Assembly (NCBI GenBank): GCA_015179125.1
Contig: WHVA01000511.1
Span: 1-64,000 of the forward strand
Origin: Gautieria morchelliformis
Taxonomy: Eukaryota; Basidiomycota; Agaricomycetes; Gomphales; Gomphaceae
Direction of reading: 5' to 3'
DNA: 64,000 bases
Positions 9,338 through 20,614 of this stretch are shown here, piece by piece (within the stretch, counting starts at the first letter, position 1; every line of letters starts with the position of its first letter). A model generated the notes under the pieces. That model made no database searches. It was not told the DNA's origin and was given only the letters and a program-made list of their open reading frames with translations. The translations under genes were made by a program, and so were the position numbers.

Positions 9338-10918
9338 TTAATCAGGTGAAATGGTTTTTGGCAACCGCACCCTTGTATCTCCCTTCTGCCAAAACCTAAT
9401 AATTTGTCTAACCCATTGCACCAACTTGTAGCCCCATTCATAATCACAGATTCGGCAATCACAGATTCGGCGAAGAAGTCTGATCTGAAATGTCGGTTTC
9501 GGCTCCCGGAAATTATCCCAATCCTTGATAAATGTGTCCGGCAGACCTGCCCAACGATCATATTTGTCATATGGGTGGCCGTGGTTCCAAGGTGGCGCAG
9601 GAAACTCCAGTTGCTCTAGCGTCAACTCGGAGGCGAAGCTTTCCAGGAACTCGAGGGCTTGACTAGCTGTAAATCGGCGACTGATATCACGTGTCGTCAT
9701 TCGATCCATAAGCGGCGCAAACATTGGAACAATGCGTGTAAAATGCTGTTGCAGAGCACCTGGATTAGTCACTTCACCTCGGATTGCACCGCAGAAAATG
9801 GAAACGTACTTGAAAACATTCGCAGAAGAGAACGCCAAGGCACCCTACATCAAACGCGAACGGGTCATAATCGAGTTCGCCCTGCCTGGTGTCGTGAGGT
9901 TGGCTTTGTCCACCAATCCAAGACAGGTGACTGGGAAGCCGACATTCTTCGCGTGTTGCAGTGGGTGGGAATATCATGGAGATGTCGAAGTCCATGATGG
10001 CATACACTAAGCAGCCATCACGTCGGAGTTTTCTTCGCAAGTCGTTCGAAGGGTTATCGGTGAAAGCCCAAAAATGATTGACTAGAATGTTGCCCGGCTT
10101 GATATCCTGCATAAGACACTTAGACGAGACAGTTCGGACCGTGCAAGGAAAGAAACAGGCTGACGCGGTGGACAATATGATGTTTGTGCAAGAAGCTCAA
10201 GCCCTGTTGAAGTCGATGGCATATGAAAAAGGGAATCAAGCGGTCCGTAGTAGTATTACCTTAAGCCAGTATCGCATATAGTCGATGGCTTCACCGATGG
10301 TCGAGAACCAGGGGTGAAATGCGTCCTCACCCCACCTAGGATGTAATGAATGAGTAAATGATGGGTCACGGAATAAGAAGTATACTGTACCTAGGCATAA
10401 CCACAATGGAATGATCTCCGAAATCCAAGAGGTCTAAATGGGGTAAAACACCCTCGAACCTTTCCAGAGACAGGCCGATAGATTGCTCAATCAAGAATTG
10501 CAAAATTTTATACTCATCGGAGCTCTTCTTGGTCAACCTCAGGGCAACATGACGCTCCAATGAATCTTGGGCGAAGCCGATGCGTTCCTTGAATCCAATG
10601 AGCATTGAGGGGACGTTGGAAAACGAATAGACGCACCGCGATACAATCAGCACTTAGAGGCGGCACGGGTAGACCCTCTGGGTCACCCCCAGTTTTGGAA
10701 AAAGGATGCTCCACGCCAGAAACGGACACATTGTTTAGTTTCGGAACCCAGTGTGTCACGTGGCCGAGGTAACTGTCCCCCCAGTGATGGCGATACTCGA
10801 AGAGCGTGTATCCTCGCTCAGCCAGCCAGGAGCTGGTGGAGTACCAAAATGCGAACCATGTATAGCGGGTGACATCGCGGTCGTCGCAATCGAAATCAAC
10901 CTGCGGGTGCTGAGGCAT
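9338..10918 (-). CDS. Agaricomycete protein kinase, six exons, apparently intact
   Basis: ATG at 10918 (MPQHPQVDFD). Exons 10918-10637, 10587-10391, 10335-10260, 10203-10165, 10106-9810 and 9745-9338, joined by five 48-64 nt GT-AG introns. All phases agree and the sum is 1299 nt, 432 residues. Motifs in order: HVALRLTKK (VAxK position carries R), E-helix LQFLIEQ, hinge GDHSIVVMPRWGEDAF, then GLSFLHKHHIVHR|DIKPGNIL across the fourth intron (canonical HRDxKxxN catalytic loop), DFD in place of DFG (AIMDFDISMIFP), and subdomain IX FAFDVGCLGVLF. The C-terminal tail is LDRMTTRDISRRFTASQALEF-like. Known: such lineage-expanded kinases are common in mushrooms. Inferred: the VAxR and DFD changes may mean atypical nucleotide binding. 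It is the best preserved host gene in the window. Confidence 0.85.
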
Positions 10919-11064
10919 TGTAGTACTTAGACACCGCAACAGAACGTACAACTAGCAGGTGAGTCAGCGGCTCGCGTGCCGATTCAAGACCCGACACAGT
11001 CGCTCACATCTATTTCTGGATGATTTGGCAACTACTGTAATACACCACTGTTGGTGGCAAATAT

Positions 11065-11330
11065 TCATTGCTCGAGGTCCTTGCTCAACATGACAGGTCG
11101 CAAGGCAAGGTCGGGCTTTGATCGCGGCAAGTCTTTTTGGTCGAGCATGTAGTTTATCGACATCGCCCTGCATACGACATGAGTTAGAGAGGAATATGGG
11201 AAGACAAGAACATACTCCTTGAATTTCTCCAATTTGGGGTTCTTTTCCTCCCATTCAAGAAGGCTTTTGTCAACAAGGTCTCCCAAGTATCCTTGGCGTC
11301 GCTGATTCCGAGCACGGTACAGGTCGGCTC
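11065..11330 (-). pseudogene. Unrecognised host gene 3' fragment, fused to the CFAS fragment
   Basis: Minus-strand frame DLYRARNQRRQGYLGDLVDK, then SLLEWEEKNPKLEKFKE. A likely 48-nt intron (GTATGT...TATGCAG, with CTAAC branch-like site, about 11168-11215) follows, then AMSINYMLDQKDLPRSKPDL and the end VMLSKDLEQ with a stop. Family not recognised. The frame loses sense at about 11330, exactly where CFAS-like sequence begins on the other strand, so this is a truncated 3' exon pair joined to foreign DNA. Confidence 0.4.
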
Positions 11331-11565
11331 TCAGGGGGGGCTCGTCGTCGACAGCGTGGTCAACATCGGGCCACACTACGCGCGCACGCTGCACGAGTGG
11401 CGCCGCCGCCCCGTGGAGCGCCCCAGCAGCGTCATGCCCGCGCCGATGAAAGAGTATCCGGATACCATGGGGGGCGAAAGAGGGCAGAAGGAAATAGAAG
11501 TGTTCAAGCGCAAGTGGATTTGTGAGTGCCATTACTCGGCTGCGTCTACCGTACGAGGTTTTTAA
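11331..11565 (+). pseudogene. Cyclopropane-fatty-acyl-phospholipid synthase, C-terminal fragment (copy 1)
   Basis: Plus-strand LVVDSVVNIGPHYARTLHEW then RRR, and after a short altered stretch MKEYPDTMGGERGQKEIEVF and KRKWICE. NIGPHYARTLxEWRRRF and the GERG..EIEVFxRKWIYY block are the C-terminal end of fungal CFA synthases, S-adenosylmethionine-dependent enzymes that add a methylene bridge to unsaturated phospholipid acyl chains. The methyltransferase core is absent and the last residues (CHYSAASTVRGF, stop at 11565) depart from the usual CYCE end. A second copy of the last part is at 33015. Confidence 0.7.
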
Positions 11566-13349
11566 TCGTGTATGCGCTGTTGCAGACTACTAGTGCGTTT
11601 TTTAGCTTTACCCTCTTAGTGTGTGCTCAGGCAGTCCCGAAGTTGTTATTGTGAAGTTGGCTTTACGACACGCACGCTGGGCGGTGAGTCATTGAATATC
11701 TGCATAGTGTATGCTGTGCGTGGATTTACCGCATACATTCGCTTTCTAGACCATATCGTCACCACGAGAAGGGAACACGGCGTATGGGTGTAACGTATAT
11801 GACTAGAGGGACGAGGACGGGTGTCTTCGTTCTGGGGGACGTTCTGTAGATGCGTTGCTAGACTTGCGAGAAGGCCTGCGTATAAATTGGCACCAAGCCA
11901 TACATCTCATAGCGTGCGACAAGCGTATTCCGTGATCAACCTTGGGGATATGTTTTCGGAATCTCCGAACACTATGCCATGCTTCTTCACCGACGGCCGT
12001 AACTCCTTCGAGTGCTCGGACCGCGAAGAGTTCGGGACGGAGCAGGGTGAGGTAGGAGGATAGGATATCAGTGAGCTACCCATCGACGGGAATGGGGAAT
12101 GTACGAGCCCGCACAGAGAAGGATATTGTCGTCTCGAGAGGGTAAGTCCTCTGGGAAGGTGACGCTCTGCGCTCTTGCTTGGAGGCTGAAACCGGATGCC
12201 AGCGGGTGCTCTACACGGTAGGTGCGTGTCAATTGGATAGTCAGCCGTATATACCGACGTGCAAGTCGACAACGGACAAGCCTGTGTCGAGGTGCTCGCT
12301 GGGATTGGCACTCCCAACACGAGGGCGTCTTTATGGCTGGGAGACCCGCTGGCAGGCAGGGCCGCGCATCCCTATGGTCCGGTCAGGACTCGCTGTGCGG
12401 CGGGGGAAAGAGGTGTGGTATTCATACACCATGCGACGCTCGTCGTGCCACCAGCCGTGGATGTATCCCCGGCCCTTTGGGCGGTGATGGGAAGATCGTA
12501 GACCGTCCGAAGGTTGAGCTGGCCTGGCAGGCCGCGTGTTGGTGCCCCGAGCGCGAGGAAGAGCATGGCGATGAAGGAGTCACACACAGGCGGATGCGTG
12601 GCCGTGGTGATACATGTGGGATATTAGCGAGCAGGACAGGTTGCTGATTACTATAGAGAGGGGGGAGGAGGCATGAATAACGAGTAACAAGCTGCAGGTT
12701 TCGGAGCGTCGTGTCGGCGGTTCAGGTCCGAAACAAGTCTCGGACGAGGCGCGGATGTGCCATCGGATCAGGCAAGAAGGGGTCCCTCAATCAGAATGCA
12801 GATTAGTACAGTCACAGTCCAGGCGCAGCCAGGCCAAGCTTCTTTTTGGTTTTTCCAGCCGCAATTGCGGATTGAACTCATAGTGACATTACAGTAACTT
12901 GGGAAACCAGATGGTCCATCATGCATCATGCATCAACCAGCTATCATGAGCTATTTACCTGGTCGTCGTTTCGCGTATTCGAGCGCCGAGCACTTGCTGA
13001 TTCGAACTGAGCTGCTGCAGCTTCGAAGGCCTCTCATTTTTAAACGGCTCGGCTCGAGCCGGCTATCAGTGGCTTGGATCGGCTTGGCTCGGCCCGGAGC
13101 CAAAGCCGAGCAGCGGGAGCACTACCCTCCCAGTCCATCAAGGCTTGCAAAAAATCAAACACGAAGAGTCACACTTCTAACAAGTCCTCCCTTACACACG
13201 TGCCTGAATCATCCAGAGTCCCGGATTCAGCCTACTGCCGTTGACTTTCCTGAGGCCACATTGCTAGTGAGGCAGGTCGCTCGCCATTCCCATGCCTAGG
13301 ATCGATAAAGCTTGAGGGGTGATTCCCATGTAACTGTGTATCTCTCATT
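11566..13349. other. Host non-coding DNA between the CFAS fragment and the DUF6533 gene
   Basis: No clear gene. 12372-12587 minus has a frame beginning MCDSFIAMLFLALGAPTRGL that resembles a short signal peptide, but nothing downstream is recognisable; it lies in the block absent from the duplicate copy. 13046-13115 holds GGCTCGGCTCGAGCCGG-type palindromic words, comparable to 7040-7190. Confidence 0.45.
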
Positions 13350-15201
13350 ATGTCCTCTGGCAGTGCGGAAGACATCATCGTTCTTGGAGGGCAGTTGTAA
13401 GTTTTTCAATTGATCAACGAGTCGAGTCGTCTTTGTAACATCCTTGCCTTGAACTGGTAGACAGGCTACTAGAGCAAGTATCCTCCCAAGGGACCAGTTA
13501 TATGGCTTCTCTGACTGTCGGATCAGTATTGCCTTGTTTCAGGCCTCGCCCTTCTGTTCTATGAGCATCTCCTCACACTAGGAGATGAAGTACGTCTGTA
13601 TTTTCCAAGACCAGCGACAAGTTCACGACAACCTTTAGGTTCGGTACATTTGGTCCAGCAGAATATCTTTAGGTAACCCACTTAATTCACCCTCGGGAGA
13701 CAACCATATGGCTCTAAACCGTGCCCTAGCTGGTTTTCTGTTTTTTGTCGTGGGATCTTTAGCTCTTTGGACGTTCTCAATAGTGACGTACAGCAGACCA
13801 GATGTTTCGTCCCAATCTCCTTGTCAGTGATAACAGCTGGTACGTTATTTGGTTATTGATATACCGTCATGGTTCTTACCTGGTGCTTTAGCGGCCACAA
13901 CAAAGTGGGGTGACGCCGTATGTCTCGTTCCCATTAGCAGTTTGTGTTTCTAATTATGTTTTAGGTGTGAGCAATCTAGGCTGCCGGCTTCCCTTGCTCG
14001 CTATTAATGCTCTATCTCAAGTTGCAAAACAGTAGGCCATTTAGAGCTTGCGTTTTTCACCGTGGTTCTTATCGCATCCAGTATTCTACTCCTTCTACGG
14101 TTAGTTGTCAACCTTGATTCATGCGTCATACAAAAGTATTGACGATTTCAACAACAGTGTATATGCGTTGTACAATCGTAGCAAATGGATCTTGTGTTAC
14201 TTGAGTTCAGTCATTCTCATTCAATTTGTTGTTTGCACTTTGCTTTCCGGTTTTTCGGATCACGGACGTAAGTTTCGAGCGACATCTTGTGAAGGCATCA
14301 CCTCTAACCCGATTCTCAGTATTGCCTATGCCGCCAATTGACATCCCTGTCTTTCAAGGTGCGAAGTGTTGACACCTACGTGTTGCATCACCGCAACTCA
14401 TTTGATTTTATTCCTCACTTCTGCAAGGCTGCCTGTATCCTCCTCCTTCCAGACCGTGTGTTCCCATAGGGTTTATTATCAGTATTTGGTCTTATATAAC
14501 GATTTCACAGTAAAAACGGAACACTCGCTCCCGTCATCGTGGAAATAGCATATGATGTCTCCATAATTGGCCTAATCATGGCCAAGGGTTGGAAAGACAG
14601 GTCTCTCAATGGACTGAGGGATCGGGGCGGGATCTTACGGATCATTGTTAAGGACGGTATCATCTACTTCCTGTAAGTCATGGGCCATATTCTTCAGTGA
14701 CGTGCTGCGAACACATTTAAGTGTTATATTTTCCACCACGTTCATCTGGTTATGTATGGGCCTTTTCGCACCGGTGAGTGTTAACTTAAAGATGGGTCTA
14801 GAGTTATGAACTTTGAAGATATATCAGATGGAACTCAAGTTTGTAAATACCTAGTAAGTCCCTCTAGTCATTTACTAGTCCAATGATGTTATTTTATTCT
14901 CACACGTCAAATTCAATTACATACAGCCTATCAGAAGTGTAGGCTTCTCAATATTCAGTTTCCGCTCTTCTGACTCATGATTCTGTTAACAGCCTGGTTT
15001 CAATTATGATCAATCGCTTGACGATCAACCTGCATCGTTCCGTGAAGGGTAACCACGGAACTTCCCTCACCCCTAGCGTGGTACAGCTCCCTACCTGGAT
15101 GATCAACACTGATAAGGCGGTGATATGTGATGTAGGAGACCTGACTGTTTCCCATGGATCCCAAGGAATCGAGCTAGTAGAAATTTCATGCTCGGAACGA
15201 T
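13350..15201 (+). CDS. DUF6533-type multi-pass membrane protein (multi-exon, partly resolved)
   Basis: ATG 13350 opens MSSGSAEDIIVLGGQL, then splicing gives QATRASLALLFYEHLLTLGDE, then VRYIWSSRISL. This ...LALLFYEHLLTLGDEVRYIW block is the DUF6533 signature. Further exons that can be read: LAFFTVVLIASSILLLLR|VYALYNRSKW... (intron 14101-14156 region, GTTAGT...CAACAG), LSSVILIQFVVCTLLSG, ILRIIVKDGIIYFL|VIFSTTFIWLCMGLF and the tail MINRLTINLHRSVKGNHGTS to the TGA at 15199-15201. The hydrophobic stretches are those of the seven-helix DUF6533/6534 proteins, a family greatly expanded in mushrooms and of unknown function. Exons between 13680 and 14000 could not be set with certainty. A degraded paralogue is at 45464. 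Confidence 0.7.
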
Positions 15202-15829
15202 GAGTTCAATTCGCCTTGAATATTTATTTATTCTTTTTCGACGTGGATGATTGTTTGTCGGAGGAGATTGTGTTTAGGCATGTGGCACGATCGGGGGTTC
15301 CGATTACAGTAATGCCCACCATTTGAGCATACGACGAAACTTCACGCATTTATACATCTTGCCGGTCTAAGTAAAATATAAATGGTTAATTATTTCTAAT
15401 AACACCTTTCTTAAACTAAATAAGGTCGTCACATTTTCAAGACAGATGATGAACGACGTAATTAGCATGGATGGGAACGAACTTCGAATCGACTCGGAAT
15501 TCCGAATCGAGATTAGGGAGCGCTATTGGGACCCTTTTGATGTTGAGCCAACTATGTCATTCTTCACGAGAAACTTTAGATCATGCTAGGGTGTGCATCT
15601 ATCATATACGAGCGTTGGTGGTTTCTCCCTCCCGGTAAGTCGGTTTCCGTGACATCTACAGTAATTGGGTGGAACAATGGGTATGAATCAATGACAGTGC
15701 ATGCACCAGTCAGCAATTACCTGTGCATATTCAAGGGGGATATGCTACACTGAGGGAATGCATGCTATATGCAGGGACACCCTACACATGAGAGGCACAC
15801 AGACATGGGAGAAATGTGTGGAGACATTA

Positions 15830-16009
15830 CCTACCCTGATGTGCTACTTAGAGCTACTTTCAATTGCAATAAGATGTGTTTTACTTATCTGAACAAGATT
15901 TACTTATCCAAATTAGTTTTACTTATCCCAAGTTTTATTTACCCAATGTGTTTGACCTTACTGATGTATTTGACCTAAGCCCTGGGTGAAGCATGGGTAT
16001 CCAACCTAG
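15830..16009 (+). mobile_element. Decayed Helitron 3' end (second copy)
   Basis: Shares with the first Helitron the order TACTTAGAGCT, runs of TTACTT, CCCAATG, TTTGACCTTACTGATG and TTTGACCTA, then a hairpin relic and CCAACCTAG followed by T. The hairpin reads CCCTGGGTGAAGCATGGG where the intact copy has CCCGCGCGAAGCGCGGG, so CpG sites have become TpG/CpA. The 5' limit is unknown; no helicase frame remains. Confidence 0.75.
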
Positions 16010-16489
16010 TGGTGGTCCCAGCACATCCAGGCTTATCCCATGGGTCCTTGGCAGTCTCAGGGCATCCATATGGGTGTCATTCTGAACAAAAATCATTTTC
16101 CCTGCACCAGTGGTGAAAATGTGACCCCACATACCCCAGGGTATGTACCAACATGGGTGGTCAAGGGTGGTTAGGTGTGATGATATAAGCTAACAGTAAT
16201 CAGCATGCCAACACACTGAGCAACCATCACGGGTGTACTCACAGCTGCCATGGGATGACTCTAGCAAGATGGCATCTTTTACAAATGAAAGGGATTTATT
16301 ATGCTGCAGTATCAAGATTAAAAGTGTAATACTAGTAGCTGTAAATAAAAGAGAAAGCAATGAGTGACTTACTTAAATAAATAAGATGTGCAAATTTGAC
16401 TGAGGGTAAATTAGCCAAAAAAAAAAAAAGAAAAAAAGAAAAAAGAAAAAGAGTTACCAAAAAGATTGTGTGCTTCAAAGTTTGTTATA

Positions 16490-16736
16490 CTAGATCAGGT
16501 CAGCCCAAGGATTATCCGCTGTTGTTTTAATTGGAGTGTTAAATCCACCAAGATTAGGATCCTTCATCATTGCCTCGAAAGCATTGAATTGTGCTTTGAC
16601 TTCGGGGGTAAAGAGTCGCTTGGGGAGTGCTGAGTCCAGAGCTGTTATTTCTTGGGGGATGGGAAGAACTGAGGTTGATGGTGACCCTTGCTCACTATCA
16701 GAGCTAATGACATATACATTATCTGGTACTAATTGT
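16490..16736 (-). other. Unrecognised open frame, possibly an exon
   Basis: About 80 codons with no ATG at the head: VPDNVYVISSDSEQGSPSTS, then ALPKRLFTPEVKAQFNAFEA and MMKDPNLGGFN, ending in NPWADLI and TAG. A splice-acceptor-like AG lies just before. The VYVISSDSE start resembles a SUMO-interacting motif, but that is weak. The function is not known. Confidence 0.35.
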
Positions 16737-16910
16737 CATGAGGACAGGCTTAACAGCCACAGACTTAATTCTCACTTGATCTATTTCACGACTTCACGCA
16801 TGTGTCTAATGACTTGTAACACCCTCTATAACAATTTCACTACTATTTCAATATCTCTCTACTCACTTTCTATATCCAAGTCCATTCCAAACACCCCAGG
16901 ACACACATAT

Positions 16911-17098
16911 TGTAAAGAAGTGGATTCTGAGGGGGGCGTTCACAAGACCCCACTGTATAGCTAGTGTGTGGCAACCGCCGGCAGCTCCCCAGCTTAATAT
17001 TTACCTGTCGCTGTCACTACATAGCATCTGAATTACCACAGACTGGTCAATTTCAGCGTGCCCTTGCGATATGCAGGTATCAAGCCACACCAGGTCCA
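16911..17098 (+). repeat. 5' LTR of the non-autonomous element
   Basis: 188 bp, TG...CA, with poly-G (GGGGGG) near the start. It matches the 3' LTR at 27474-28423 and the LTR at 48817-49023 (TGTCACTACATAGCAT, ACTGGTCAA, TGCCCTTG). The following CCTTTTTGAACT is shared with 49024. Confidence 0.72.
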
Positions 17099-17470
17099 CC
17101 TTTTTGAACTTTCTGCAGCATCTTGAAAAAGACTCCTGCTTTGACAGCTCTTTGCCGTCAAAAGCTGTTGCCGCCATGTCTTCATTGCGGGAACGCTTCT
17201 CACACAGTAGTGTGTTCTTGCACTACTGTCTGCCTGAGGTCATGAAATGTGACCTTGGTGTGGATCGACCTTGTTGGTCCACGGTGGATCTACCATGGGC
17301 GCATTCCATGAGCAAGAGGCCTATCTGCCTCACGGTAAGGATGCAGGACCTCGCTTGTGAGGTGGATGTGATTGCTGCACTGTGCCAGGAAGCTGCCTCA
17401 CAGTGCCAGAAAAACACCATTGAGTTTGAAGGCATCCTTTGAACATTCGCAGGGTTTGAGAAGGCTCCTC

Positions 17471-17897
17471 TGTAAGGGCAACCCTGGCTAGTTGTGGAGA
17501 TCACACTACCACACAACTGACAAGGGGAAATCCAAAGAGAAAAGTCTAAGGACCCCCAATGTCAGCGAGCCCGTATTATACTATGCTGCGCAGCCAGGGA
17601 CAACACTTGGCACCTGCCATCAACCCTGCATCTCCCTGACCACCCCGACCCTTGATCGACCCTTGATGCCACCTATTACGCCAGTCGCTTGATTTCCGCC
17701 ACTGTTCCGAGAGTGGAAGTCGGAAATTGGAGTGGAACTGGCAAGGCGAACAGAACTGGTGGAAGTTCTCCCAGAAGCGGAATCATTTCCGAAAGCGGAG
17801 GCGGAGATGGAATCGGAACCGGAAGCGGAGTTGGAAATGGAGTCCGAACTGGGTGTGGTGTCGGAACTGGAAATGGAAAACAGGGTGTCCCCTGACA
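17471..17897 (-). repeat. 3' LTR of the Gypsy chromovirus (short subtype, 427 bp)
   Basis: On the minus strand it runs TGTCAGGGGACACCC... to ...GGGTTGCCCTTACA. The same LTR family occurs at 25438-25927, 39124-39537 and 49218-49707. This copy lacks a 63-bp module that two of the others have. Confidence 0.9.
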
Positions 17898-18842
17898 TCA
17901 CCCCCCCTCTAGCGTGCTGCGTCCTCGAAGCACGGGACATGAGGGATTGAAATGCCAGCGAGCGGATTCGGCGAGGGGCACCGGGGTGTGTCCTATAGAA
18001 CTCACGGAGTTTGTCTGGAGCGGAAACATCTTGCTCTGGGACCCACGAATTCTCCTCATACCCATACCCTTCCCATTTCATGAGGAATTGGAGTCCTCCT
18101 CCCACAAACTGGCTGTCCAGGATCCGTTCCACCACATAGTGCTCTTCCCCATCTACAATTTCCGGCGGAGGTGGTGGATGAGCCTTCCTACCTGGAATTG
18201 GGTCCTCAAGCATAGGGAGTAGCTTCACCACGTTGAAGACGGGGTGGAGGCGGGACATGGACATCGGAAGTCGGAGGCGGTATGCATTCCATTCAACCCT
18301 CCGCGTCACTGTGAAGGGCCCAAGGTAGCGGTGGGCAAACTTCTGCAAAGGGCGTGTGGTGCGGATGTCACTTGCATCTAGATACACCTTGTCTCCAACT
18401 TGGTACTCTGGGGCAGGAACCCGGCGTTGGTTGTAGTACCTTGCCATGTCATCCTTGGCCTTCACAAGGGCCGACTTGGCTTCCGAAAGGGTGGAGTCCA
18501 TGCGGTCTCGGAACTCATTGACTGTCTCGAGTCGGGAATCAGCCTGGCGTGGTTCGAAGCCCATCCACGGGTGTCGTCCGGAGTCAAGCATGAAGGGAGT
18601 CTGTTGTGTGGCGGAATGGACATGGTTGTTGTATTGGAATTCCGCCAGTGGAAGTAACTCATCCCAGTCATCCTGCCTCTCATTGACAAAGAGGCGGAGA
18701 TATTGCTCCAACTCCTGATTGACCCGTTCCGTCTGTCCATCACCCTGCGGATGGTATGCTGTGGTGGTAGCCAGCTTTATGCCGAGCAGGCGGTAGAGCT
18801 CCCAAGCCAGTTCTGCGACAAACTGCGGACCGCGGTCGGAAA
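17898..18842 (-). pseudogene. Gypsy integrase C-terminal region with chromodomain (fossil)
   Basis: Reads as YHPQGDGQTERVNQELEQYL (integrase core end), the GPFTVTRRV-type C-terminal domain and a chromodomain, HYVVERILDSQFVGGGLQFL then MKWEGYGYEENSWVPEQDV. Chromodomains in this position mark chromoviruses and are thought to steer integration to heterochromatin. The frame runs on into the LTR. It is separated from the rest of integrase by the solo LTR at 18843. Confidence 0.88.
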
Positions 18843-20292
18843 TGTTTTGGAACCCTTCAAGACTTTGGTGTTATTGCTAACACTTCAATCTATCAGAATG
18901 TGTCGTTTACGAGACTCAAAGAATATTAAACAATGCTGCAGCACAACTCCGGAAATAATTTAATATTTGTACCTTGGTTGCAATCCGCGTAAAAACTAGT
19001 CCAAGTTAAATACGGATGGAAGGCAATGCGTTTCTTAGCAGCACTGAACAATAAACTAAAAGACTGTAGGTTCAAGGACACTATCGGGGTCCAAGCATAT
19101 TCCAAAATATAAAGGAATGTACGTAGCAGGCAAGTTTATAAATGGACTGCCCTGATAATCTACTAGCGCACAGCAATAAAACAAGGGATGAACGAGTTTT
19201 AGAAGTGACTTGTGAAAGTCTCTAATCAGGAAAATCAACTGATCAGATCGTCTCGGGTATTGGAGTGTGAATGGCAAGACTATCAATTGACAGACTCACT
19301 CTGTAGAATTACACCTGGAGGATTAGTATAGGTGGCTAAGCAGAAAAGTATCTACTTAACAAGGAATTAGACACTAAAGTAAGTGAATAACCCTAGCTGG
19401 GATTAGCAGCTTAGTAATATGCAAGTCACACGAGGTCACATGGATAGAAGATGTTAGATTGCTAGAATGATGATTCAAGGAGGTCAGAATGGCCTCCTTT
19501 TATATTGTAAAGTACACAGGATTACGTAAAATGGGGTTCTTCTATCTATTAGGTGAGTGATGTCATAAGTAAATATTTGCACTGCTGAAACACACCCTCG
19601 TAACTATTGCGGCGTGTTTGTGCAAAGAAATTGGAAATAGATAGCCAATCACCTTCCCTGGTTTGCACAGCCTTACACAGCCTTTCACAGCCTTGCACTG
19701 CCCTGCACTGCCCTACACAGCCGCTATGACATCAAGGGGCCTATTTGGTGTCGTAGCGTTGCATTTGGAGGATCCTTCATCCAATAGGCTTTATCAAACC
19801 TGCACCCTAGTTTTGGCTTTGTACATCTTTGTGTGACTTTGTACGCAGCCTTGCACAGCCATGGTTGCTATGATGCAAGTCATGTGCCAGCTGGGTTTGA
19901 ATTGCACAGGCTTGTGTAAGCGGTAGAGGGCACATTCAGTTTCAGTGGCTGAGTTTGAGTGAGCCAAGGTACCGGAGTTGTAGGTGCTTGAGTACCTGCA
20001 ACTCTGAGTTTACGGTTCATGGGAAACTCCGGTCGGAGTTTGAAACTGAGCGGCTGTGGCAGAGTTGTGGATGTGCGTGGGTTCATAACTCTGCCTGACA
20101 GAATAAGGAGTTTTTGAGCCAGGGAAGCCAAGTTAAATGGTGAAGAAATAAGAGGAAATTCAAGGAATATTTGAATAGAGTTCTCCCAACAATAGCCACG
20201 TGTATTAGCTACTATCAGGTGGGAAAACAAGGTTTTAAAGCGATTTTAATCCTTTTTTCGCTAGGCTTTTCATTAGCAACGGTTCCCACACA
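18843..20292. mobile_element. Solo LTR, 1450 bp, inside the chromovirus integrase (TSD ggaaa)
   Basis: TG...CA ends that are near-inverted (TGTTTTGGAACC and GGTTCCCACACA), with perfect 5-bp target duplication ggaaa at 18838-18842 and 20293-20297. No coding motifs. It separates the two halves of the chromovirus integrase, so it is younger than that element. Orientation is not determined. Confidence 0.82.
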
Positions 20293-20297
20293 GGAAA

Positions 20298-20609
20298 CAA
20301 CTTGCTTCGGGAGCCCATGCAACTTCCAGACATGTGCAAGGAACAGGCGGGCCGCTCCGAGGGCTGTGATCGTCCTGTGCGTCGGAATGAAGTGGGACAC
20401 CTTGCTTACCGAATCCACAACGTTCATGATCATGTCGTAGCCATGAGACTCTGGGAGTTCAACGATGAAGTCGACACTGATGGTGTCCCAGCGGGATTCG
20501 GGAATCGGGAGCGGAACAAGTTCTCTGACGGGCGGATGTCGTTGTGCTTTGGTTTTGAGACAAAGGTCACATGTCTTCACGTACTGTCCAATGTAGCGGG
20601 ACATCTGAG
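20298..20609 (-). pseudogene. Gypsy integrase zinc-binding/core fragment (fossil)
   Basis: Reads MSRYIGQYVKTCDLCLKTKA, then PIPESRWDTISVDFIVELPE (first Asp of the DDE core) and FLAHVWKLHGLPKQVVS. It is bounded on both sides by solo LTRs (18843-20292 and 20615-21170). Confidence 0.88.
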
Positions 20610-20614
20610 GCTAC

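Larger units (their letters stand above)
11415..15660. repeat. Segmental duplication, copy 1
   Basis: Starts in the CFAS fragment at GGAGCGCCCCAGCAGCGTC and runs through the DUF6533 gene and its 3' flank. Copy 2 is 33015-33658 joined to 44714-47830, in the same orientation, interrupted only by the LTR element at 33659-44708. Alignment by eye shows long near-identical runs (for example the 11560-12060 block against 33150-33650) with many transitions and some indels. A ~480-bp piece at about 12235-12715 is present only here. Confidence 0.85.

Noticed and set aside
12372-12587. Secreted peptide with a signal sequence on the minus strand
   Set aside because: Only the first ~20 residues look like a signal peptide; the rest has no support and the block is missing from the duplicate locus.
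16400-16452. A-rich tract as a LINE or SINE tail
   Set aside because: No head, body or target duplication could be found beside it.
17492-17692. Small plus-strand proteins repeated at 17492, 25324 and 49122 (LRTPNVSEPVLYYAAQPGTT)
   Set aside because: They lie wholly inside copies of one LTR; the repetition reflects LTR copies, not a gene family.
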